A stretch of DNA of 64,000 nt from Rapana venosa (taxonomy: Eukaryota; Mollusca; Gastropoda; Neogastropoda; Muricidae), in contig CM054138.1 in NCBI GenBank assembly GCA_028751875.1, forward strand, positions 36,499,748 to 36,563,747, in the 5' to 3' direction. A program made the position numbers and the translations under genes. Positions 56,400 through 64,000 of the stretch are shown here, piece after piece. The notes under the pieces were generated by a model. The model searched no databases, was not told the origin of the DNA, and worked only from the letters and a program-made list of their open reading frames with translations. The number at the start of each line of letters is the position of its first letter. Position 1 is the first letter of the stretch.

Positions 56400-57835
56400 T
56401 GTGGGACATTTGCGGCAGTATTCGCCTGTTTCATGTCGAAATGAGTTAGCCAGAGACGTCATCAATAATGGTAAACATGGTGCCACTTTTCCCCAAGATT
56501 TCACAGAATTGTTTATTCTTCTGCTTGCTGATGATGTTATCCTGCTGTCTGAAACAGTTGTAGGCTTACAAAAGCAGTTAAATAGCTTAAGCAGTGCTGC
56601 AACAACACTTGATCTTAAGGTTAATCTGAATAGAAGTAATATTGTTGAATTCAGAAAAGGTGGTTATTTAGCTGCTCATGAAAAATTGTATAATGGAAAA
56701 GTCATGCCTATGAGTAATGTACATAAATATTTAGGAATCTATTTTTCTACAAAGCTTAAGTTTTACAACTGCATGTAAAGATCTGGCAAGTTGAGGTAAA
56801 CGAAGCTTGTTATTGGTGTTGAAAAAACTATGAATATTGAATAATAACTCTTTTGACTTGTTCATTAAGATGTCTGATGCACAAATACAACCCACTGTGT
56901 TATATGGTGCAGAAATTTGGGGTTTGGATGCAGCTGTAACACATTGTGAATAAGTGCACCTCTTTGCTTTAAATCAGTTTTTAGGCTTAGATGTACACCT
57001 AATGATCAGTGAAACTAATAGATATCCTCTCTCTGTTAATGCTGCTGTAAGGTGCGTTTGATATTGGATTAAAATTCTGCATATGAATGAGAGCAGGCCA
57101 CCTTTCAAATCCTACAAGATGCTTTATGATCTAGATGTCAAAGGGAAAAACAACTGGGCTACACAAATACATACCTGTTTATGTGAACTCGGGTTTGGAT
57201 TTATTTGGCTCAATCAAGGAGTCGGAAATTGTAGCAAGTTTATTAACGCTTTCAGGCAAAGATTGATTAACTGCCGATGGCAGCAATGGAGTGATCATAT
57301 ACAAAGCAGTGAAAGATTTCAAATGTACAGACAATTTATAAGTTTGCATGTCAAACCTCATCTAAAACTTAATATGGACATACATTTGAAAAGAATTATG
57401 TCTAAGTTTAGATTTGGTGTATCAGATATAAATGTTCATAAATTCAGATATATAGAACATGATGTTGATAACCTCAGGTTGCTATGCCCATTATGTAAGC
57501 AAGCACCGAAGGATGAAGTACATTTTGTGATGTGCTGTCCAGTATTAGAGGATGTTAGGCAGAGTTACATCCCCGTAAAATATAGTAGACAGCCTAATTT
57601 ATTTAGACTCTGTTTACTCCTGGCATCAAGTCATCCTGAGGTTGTGCGCAGCCTCACTTTATATTTGTGTAAAGCTTTCAGAATAAGAGAGAGATTGTTA
57701 TCCCAAGTCATATTTTTGTAGCTGACTTTTTGTTATACAGTAACATTTTGTCGTTACTATTGGTTTTTCCACCAAAATAGTAAGCAGTTCGGCAACCCCC
57801 TTCATGTATGGGCCAATGGCCTTTTTGTGAAGAAA
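56400..57835 (+). mobile_element. Non-LTR retrotransposon 3' half
   Basis: The first frame reads LFILLLADDVILLSETVVGL, QKQLNSLSSAATTLDLKVNL and YKYLGIYF-like HKYLGIYFSTKL, covering the catalytic ADD motif. The second frame (57083-57721) reads KSYKMLYDLDVKGKNNWATQ, WQQWSDHIQSSERFQMYRQF and LCPLCKQAPKDEVHFVMCCP, a Cys/His motif of the C-terminus. A frameshift and stops separate them. The 3' untranslated end near 57835 has ATGGGCCAATGGCCTTTTTG. Confidence 0.87.
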
Positions 57836-58078
57836 TCATTCGAGTTCGAGTGTTCTCTCTCTCTCTCTCTCCAGAAAATCTGCCTTTTGAAATACATAAA
57901 GCATCATAAAGTTATAAGTTGTTATGGTAACTTCACGCAGATAGCTTCTTACCAAGTGCGTCTCCAACAAAGCAGAGCCTAGTGCATGAGGGAAACATTC
58001 CTATAACTGATTCATGGGGCAAAGGTGGTTGATACTGGCTGGATTGATTCCATGAATAGACAGGGAAGTGGCCAGAGT

Positions 58079-58200
58079 TTATGGAAGGACTTTAATCTTG
58101 TACTTGATGTCTTCTAAAACAGCAGTCAAAAGATTTTCAACAATAATCTTGTCTTTTTTTCTCTCATCTAATTGTAAAAGATCTATGGCGCCATACTGAT
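58079..58200 (-). CDS. Candidate terminal exon of a minus-strand gene
   Basis: After a GTGTCAG acceptor, 39 codons read QYGAIDLLQLDERKKD then KIIVENLLTAVLEDIKYKIK and end VLP before TAA. The charged, helical character looks like a real protein C-terminus rather than repeat sequence, and no mobile element similarity is seen. The entry phase requires one leftover base from the exon before. I do not recognise the family. It could be the last exon of the gene whose acidic part is at 63376-64000. Confidence 0.4.
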
Positions 58201-60366
58201 CTGACACTTTTTGAGCACATGCACAAACAGACAAAAAGATGCAGTAAAATCCAACACTTATTTCCAAATATTCTGTATTACAGACACATTACCAAAACCA
58301 AATAAATGAATTAAAAGGAGAAAAAAAAGTGGAACAGATAGTTATGCAGAAGTCAATTTGATCAAACACTTAATATCTTACACCAACACACACTATTTTG
58401 CTACTTACAAGAGTTCACATTAAAAGTAAAAGTTCTGTGTTAAATCCACCAACCTTAACATGTAGCACGATGAGAACACAGGCACGATCCATTTGTTAAC
58501 ATTCCTTTCCATTAACTCTTAGACTAAATACAATCAGTATCATTTACTTCTCATTTCCTTTTCTTCTGGGTGTGAAAGTTCTTTTGCTACAATAGTTTTT
58601 AAAAGTGGTTAGGGTTATTCATTACCAGTAACTCACAAAAAGCTAAAGGGAATTAGGAGCACACGTGAGCGCGCGCACACGCACATACACACCGATATTT
58701 ACAAAAAGTTCACACTATATTTAACTTCTGAGTGATACAGTTGTGCCCATTTATCAACATCGATTACAAATGTGATTAGACTATATTCTGCTCTTGTTGA
58801 CAATGAAATGCAACAAAGTAATAACTTACTTAACCTTCTTTTCTTTTCTTTCTTTTTAAAGTGCTTTTAACACAACTAAATCCAAAGTACTGCTGCAACC
58901 TGTCCAAGATGACTGTCATTTGTAAGCAACCTGTCCAAGTTGACTATCATTGTAAATTATCTTGTGGTTAATATGAATTATCTCCAAGATAACCTCCAAA
59001 TATGAAATTATTTCTTAAAAACAACTCAATGTCTCTGAGCAAGAAATGAGATGCCTGTGGACAATATGAATACATATATAATGTCTTAACTACACACATC
59101 TTATCTAAAATATAAGCTAGCAAATCATAAGAAAAAAAAGACACAAAGAACAGATATTAAAATAATAACATAGATTCTTTGATACCAGTAGAATACAGCT
59201 AAGCACTGATTTAAAAAAATCACTTTAATAAATTAAATAAATTAAATCAGAACCACCAAGTAGTATGTGCATCTTTAACTGTATTAACTAGACATAAATT
59301 CTTTATGATCTTGCATGAAACAGGTATAGCTGTACTGTTAATTTGTCAGACAAGAAAAACAGTTCTAATTAATTAAATACATTCAAACAGAAAAAATAAA
59401 AACAATTGACAGAGTGCTCTTTCATCTAGGATCAACTTAAAGTGGCTTCAGAAAGAATTATTTTCTGCAGGGGAAAAAAGGTTAAATTTAATAACTCTAC
59501 ATGAAAATCTACACAGCACCTACTAAAATCATAGCAGGTTACTGGGCACTTTGCAATCTAATTCAAGCACAGCACTTGTTTGTGCTCATTCAGGAAACAT
59601 CTTGCTTTCTATCATTTTCTGCTCAATCTCTACGACTACATCTATCTTAAGTCTCTCTCACTCTCAAACACACATACATGTGTATGCATGCACAAACACA
59701 AGCACTTATGGTACTACAAATGTGTGTGAACACATTTGAACACAAGTGCTTATTCCATATCCTCAAAATAAAAGAATAAAATTAAACACACACCTCTCTC
59801 GCTCTCTCTCGTGCACACACACAGCATAACATATTCCCCACAGACACACCCTTTTTGTAGAATAACTTTTTCTTCAAAACCAACCCCCCCCCCCCCCCCC
59901 CCCCGCAAGCACATAACATTTTTTTAAAATCTTAGATCCTAAAGTAAAAAAAAAAAATTTCAATTCCCAGTATGGTTTGTAAAAGTAAAAATAGGGTAAA
60001 TCAGTATATGGCCATACTGGGTAGAATGTGGAATACCTGGTCTGCACTTGTGACTCTGCAGGAGGTCTACCCACTGGCCTCAGCTGGCACATTCCAACTT
60101 TAAGGCAAATTTCAGATCTGTTTGAAAAAAGCCAAAATGGGTTGGATAGGAAGAAAATCGGCAAGAGAGAGAGAGAATAGAGAGGTAATGGAAAGACAGA
60201 AACAAAGGGAGTGATAGAAAAGGGAAAATTTCTAGCACAGAAGTTCCAGGAAGTCGGGATGCTCTTTATACCTAAGAGCCCCCGGCATCCCCATCAGTAT
60301 ATAACCTGCAAAGCTAAACTGGTAAATGACTTGCACAATAAACCGGGCTCTTAAAACAATACTTAC

Positions 60367-60410
60367 CTTTTCATCACTTTCGGTAGTTTGGCAGCAAAGT
60401 TGACCTGAAT
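60367..60410 (-). CDS. Candidate short internal exon
   Basis: Forty-four bases are bounded by an AAATCAG acceptor and a perfect AAAAG|GTAAGT donor. Two frames are open: IQVNFAAKLPKVMK with two bases over, or SGQLCCQTTESDEK ending in phase 0. Neither joins in phase to the terminal exon candidate at 58079-58200, so an intermediate exon would be needed. No family is recognised. It lies between repeats and could belong to the acidic-protein gene upstream on the same strand. Confidence 0.35.
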
Positions 60411-62159
60411 CTGATTTACTAAATGGTTACCACAGATCATAAACAAACATTCTAAAATTTGTTTTTAAACTTTCAATCAAGAAACAAAACCCCAACACAT
60501 AAACAAATGAATACAAATGAATACAAGTATGTTTCATTAATACTTTCCCCAAATTCTGACAACTTATCTTTTTGTAATGATTTACTTGACTAAAAAAAAC
60601 CTGGAATGTTTAATATAGTAAGTAAAACTTATTCATCTTGGTTTTTTTGGGGGGGAAGTCTACTCTTAAATGTGGTACATGTCTGTGAGTGTGAAGAGCC
60701 ATGACTGAAGGGTTACGCTTCTTGTAGCCTTTATATTCTTATTCTACTTTCCCATGTTTTGTTTTTTAATTAGCCCATTTCTAACTGGCTTACTTACACT
60801 AACTTAACCTGTGGCCAGGCCTGCCTTGGAGTTGAATGTATTCTGATATGACTTTTTTTTTAAACTTCTAAAGCTGTAACAAGCTAAATATTTGAAAGAG
60901 GGAAGAAAATCATGTATGTCGTACAATACACACTGAATGCAGAGAAGTATGAAAACACAATCCTGTCTGAAAAATAATGGAGTTGTAAGGATTTGCCAGT
61001 GGGCTATCCACTTGAAGGGGTTCTCTCCATTGGAGTTCACATGTTATCAACTTCATCCCTTCATCATCTTTCAGATGAGAATATACACCCACCCCCAAGG
61101 TCCACTATGCAAAAGCACACACATCATCTTGCACACACATCAAAACATCACTGATCTTTTGCTTGGATGGCATGAACATGCCCAGCACGGAATCAGCCAT
61201 TTGGTGAGGGCTGAACTTGGCTTTCCCAAGGCACACTATACTGCATGGACCCTTCAGTGTGGTGCCCCAAGGACTCCTTAAGGACATTTTCTCCTCACTG
61301 AGAAAAAGAGCACATCTCTTTACCACAACTCTGAATATTTCCAAGTTGACTGATGCGTGACTGCATGCGTGACTGAATGCAGTTACTATACCTCTGATTT
61401 TATAGGGGTGTGTGGGTGACAGAGAGAGAGAGAGAAAGAGTGTGTGTGAGAGTTAGTGTGTGTGTAGGTGTGTGTGTGAATGAGTTGGTGTGTGTAAGAG
61501 TCAGCATGTGTGTCTGTGGTGTGAGAGTATTTTGAACATCTTGTCTTAAAAAAATTTTTTAATCACACACAAACCCCCCACTTACGCTGATTTCAGAGTA
61601 ATATGATGGGAGAGCTCTACACTGACTTAAACCTTGATTACACTCCATGAAGTGGTTTATCACCAATTCATCACTCAATGGGAGCAATTTCAACCTCACT
61701 CAACACTGCCCTAGCTTTTCCAGTACTTTTTTTCTTTTTTCTTTGCTGCCTTGTACCCTGTAACTTACTGCTGCTGCTCATTCCAACCACTACATACAGC
61801 CTTATTCTGTTGCCCTATGAAAGCCACTGCCCCTCAAGGAGCTATCCATGTCAGGCCATAAGCTCACCAACCAGAACAGGTCCTCTACTGATGCTGGGGA
61901 CAAAGAGGGTGAATCTCTGATGGGGAGCATGTTTTAGTCTCTGCAGATATGTCTGAAGGGATTTTATCAGACTGACTCCAACTCCTTTTTGGGAGATTTT
62001 CCCTCATGAGTTGACAATGATTCAGACGCCATTCCCCTATAAGTCCTTCAGATGAGACTATACATTGTGGTCCCATTGGCAAACCCATGCATTACATTTT
62101 GGCCATGCAATGGCTGGTGGTGTGGATGACAAAAAACATCCCAGCATTCAATCTGTAAC

Positions 62160-62350
62160 TAAGGAAGGTGGCAGGACAGTTTAAACCTTCACCTGCCCAA
62201 CAAGTAAGGTTCTGGGTTCGATTCCAAGCCTTGCCCTTTCTTCCCAGTCTGACAGGAAAATTGAACTCAATGTCGAATTCTTCAGAGGAGACTCTAAACA
62301 AGTCGGACCCATGTGCTTACAGACTTGTGTACATCAAAATAATCCACAAA
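62160..62350 (+). mobile_element. tRNA-headed SINE (head type 4), plus copy
   Basis: The head reads AAGGTGGCAGGACAGTTTAAAC and AAGGTTCTGGGTTCGATTCC, with a clear B box, matching the minus-strand head at 412-489. The body GACAGGAAAATTGAACTCAATG continues to TCGGACCCATGTGCTTACAG. It is truncated soon after. Confidence 0.8.
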
Positions 62351-63373
62351 TAGTTAAAAATCTGAAAGTGCAGAGGTATCTCCTGCCTGTCCTTACAAAA
62401 GTGGTAGGTTCAATTCCAAACTGTAACCCAAAGTCGGAATGCAGCTCCCTTAATGGTGAGTAGGCCGAAGGGTAGGGGAGTGGGGGCAGAGGGTCGCATA
62501 CTCAACAATCTCAGCATTGGTGAACTTTGGAGCTCTAACCGAGGAACCAAAGAACCCCCCCCTTGGTATCTTGGGAGTGCAATGGGTTCTGTTGGGTTCA
62601 TGTCTTATCTTCCTCAGAGACCTTACTCCAGTGTCCCATTGACAATATAAAGAGCTAACGGAGAAGTGAAGACAATGCTGCAAGACCATAAAAGCCATGT
62701 TCAGAGGTGCCTGAAATGTACAAGCAACTTAATAAGGGAACAGGACCGAGTGAGATATCTACTTAAACATGACCAATATCAAGAAGTCCCTCTAATGGCT
62801 GTCCCCCAATCAATCGGCAGTCTCTGACATGAACTCACTATTAGCATAATGGCAGGAAAGAAGTGAAGACTAAGGTCTGAACCTATAACATTGTAAAATC
62901 AACCTACTGCACTTCCACTGCATCAAAACAGCTATTGTTTCTCAGCATGTTCTGTTATCAATGTGACCTCCTTTGACAAACTGTATCCAGTCTATTCTTA
63001 TTGGATTGGATTGGAACACCACCACTTAACCTGCCTGCTTTGCCAAACTGTATATCAAACCTATTTCCTCTTCAACATTATATTAATTTTGACTACAATC
63101 AATATCTTAGATCTTTTTCTCTTCAGAGTTATCCATTTTGAATGTTGAATTTTACTATTTTCTTGATCTCTTCCGAAGCCTTTCTTAACACTCATAAGCA
63201 GACATCCCTTGATTTAACCATCTACTCAGTACTTCTTCCTATTCCAGTCTAAACTTTCTCATAAGCTCAGACCTTTTCAAACCTACTCAATGACTCCAGA
63301 CTTAATATCTCCAAACCATTTGCCTCTCTGCTCAGATTTCCGGAAAAAAACTGCATTGCATACTCCATCATCA
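62351..63373. other. Intronic or intergenic, SINE scraps only
   Basis: The stretch 62400-62545 resembles the first module of the type-1 body in reverse (AAAGTCGGAATGCAGCTCCC, GAACTTTGGAGCTCTAACCG). The rest is AT-rich with no recognised exon. It would be intron or 3' flank of the minus-strand acidic-protein gene. Confidence 0.45.
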
Positions 63374-63375
63374 CC

Positions 63376-64000
63376 TTACTCATCAGCTGGCTCATCTGCT
63401 ATGTCCTCACCATCCTCTGCCATCATAGCTCGCCGTCTTCGAGCCTCCATCAATTCCATTTCCTGTTCATCTAAGCCTTCCTCTCCACCCACCTGAGCTA
63501 ACCTGAGCAGACGAACTGAAACAGCCTCACCCTCTTCTGGCCTGTTCCTTCCGGCCTCTTCACTTTCCATGGGTTCTTCCATTTCCTTGGACTCAGCCTC
63601 CTGAGGTTCTGGAGGCATAGGAATGGAGGATAGCATTTCACTGCTAATGATATTGCTTTCTTCTTCATCATTGGGTTCCTCATCTTCATAATCTACATCT
63701 GTGTTATTCCCATCATCCAGACTTTCCTGCACCTTATCTGTTCTAGCTTCATCCTTGTCTCCTTCATCCTCTTCCTCCTTTTCTTTCTTTATACCTATCC
63801 CAAGCTCCTTTTCCTTCCCACCACCCCCATCCCCTCCCAATGACCCCGTAACGTGATCACCCAGCTCCACGTGTGATTCCACTTCGTCGTCGTCCATATC
63901 CTCTTCCTCATCATCATACTGCATCTCGTGCTGCTTCTTCTTGGCCTCTCTGTGAGAGTGGCTGTGCCTCTCTCTCTTCTCGTGGGACTTTCTCCGACTT
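63376..64000 (-). CDS. Acidic, low-complexity nuclear-type protein (5' part outside window)
   Basis: The open frame enters from the window edge and runs to TAA at 63378-63376. The first residues are basic and His/Ser-rich (RRERHSHSHREAKKKQHE), followed by long Asp/Glu-rich stretches (YDDEEEDMDDDEVESHVELG; KKEKEEEDEGDKDEAR), a Pro-Met patch (LSSIPMPPEPQEAESKEMEE), and near the end ARRRRAMMAEDGEDI. This composition is typical of chromatin- or splicing-associated proteins, but I cannot name the family. The ending is ambiguous: the codon before the stop overlaps GA|GTAAGG, a good splice donor at 63380, so what looks like the C-terminus may be an exon end. No start codon can be chosen because the frame stays open to the edge. 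Confidence 0.65.
   Translation of the reverse strand, partial: SRRKSHEKRERHSHSHREAKKKQHEMQYDDEEEDMDDDEVESHVELGDHVTGSLGGDGGGGKEKELGIGIKKEKEEEDEGDKDEARTDKVQESLDDGNNTDVDYEDEEPNDEEESNIISSEMLSSIPMPPEPQEAESKEMEEPMESEEAGRNRPEEGEAVSVRLLRLAQVGGEEGLDEQEMELMEARRRRAMMAEDGEDIADEPADE

Larger units (their letters stand above)
57836..62155. other. Intronic or intergenic, mostly unassigned
   Basis: Apart from the two orphan exon candidates, this stretch holds a (TC)n at 57853-57871, a type-1 SINE scrap at 59735-59780, a poly-C at 59883-59904, a hairpin-ended repeat at 60125-60300 (GTCGGGATGCTCTTTATACC ... GGCATCCCCAT), and GT microsatellites at 61405-61520. Nothing else was recognised. Confidence 0.5.

Noticed and set aside
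63498..63689. Second minus-strand frame overlapping the acidic protein
   Set aside because: It is a frame shadow; the acidic frame is longer, open to the window edge, and has a protein-like composition.
1..64000. CRISPR arrays, operons, ribosome binding sites or other prokaryotic features
   Set aside because: None seen. The split genes, SINEs, LINEs and microsatellites show a eukaryotic nuclear sequence; the tandem repeats lack the spacer structure of CRISPR.

Overview
The window is animal nuclear DNA, most likely from a gastropod mollusc (probably a caenogastropod). The evidence is split genes with metazoan orthologues, GT-AG introns, a very high load of non-LTR retrotransposons, SINEs and piggyBac elements of types familiar from gastropods, and abundant microsatellites. 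The taxon is an inference from repeat families; no diagnostic gene settles it. Nothing prokaryotic is present.

Two conserved protein genes can be assembled exon by exon, and they point away from each other. CMTR1 (cap-specific mRNA 2'-O-ribose methyltransferase 1) lies on the minus strand; nine exons with matching reading phase lie between 36206 and 3688, and the gene continues beyond both ends of what I can see. ACTMAP (actin maturation protease, C19orf54 homologue) lies on the plus strand; six exons between 45507 and 52675 give a complete model of about 312 residues. A third plus-strand reading frame (55126-55815, unrecognised, followed by a polyadenylation signal) may be a real gene. At the right edge, a minus-strand acidic, probably nuclear protein is cut by the window end (63376-64000); orphan minus-strand exons at 60367-60410 and 58079-58200 may or may not belong to it.

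Almost all the rest is mobile DNA. 1-2.5 kb: SINEs and an 1100 bp piggyBac-type element. 2.5-7 kb: an ACACC-type satellite, dispersed repeats and two CMTR1 exons. 7-13.2 kb: an RTE-type LINE split by an antisense CR1-group LINE, with a 2.56 kb tandem duplication. 13182-13681: a 500-N assembly gap. 13.7-19.1 kb: a piggyBac end and a near full-length Tx1/L1-like LINE. 21-25 kb: nested SINEs, a piggyBac element with a dead transposase, and two CMTR1 exons. 25.2-27.5 kb: an RTE LINE with a twin-priming type inversion. 27.6-36.2 kb: SINEs, another piggyBac deletion derivative and four CMTR1 exons. 36.2-45.5 kb: LINE and SINE remnants between the two genes. 45.5-57.8 kb: ACTMAP with SINE-rich introns, the unknown gene, and a LINE 3' half.

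The main points for follow-up are a SINE family whose head joins a tRNA-like A box to a 5S rRNA-like internal promoter (three copies, all with target-site duplications); SINE bodies shared between different tRNA heads; a tandem triplication of an ACTMAP exon end together with its splice donor; the absence of the CMTR1 catalytic exons from an interval that contains the assembly gap; and a likely false 2.56 kb duplication.
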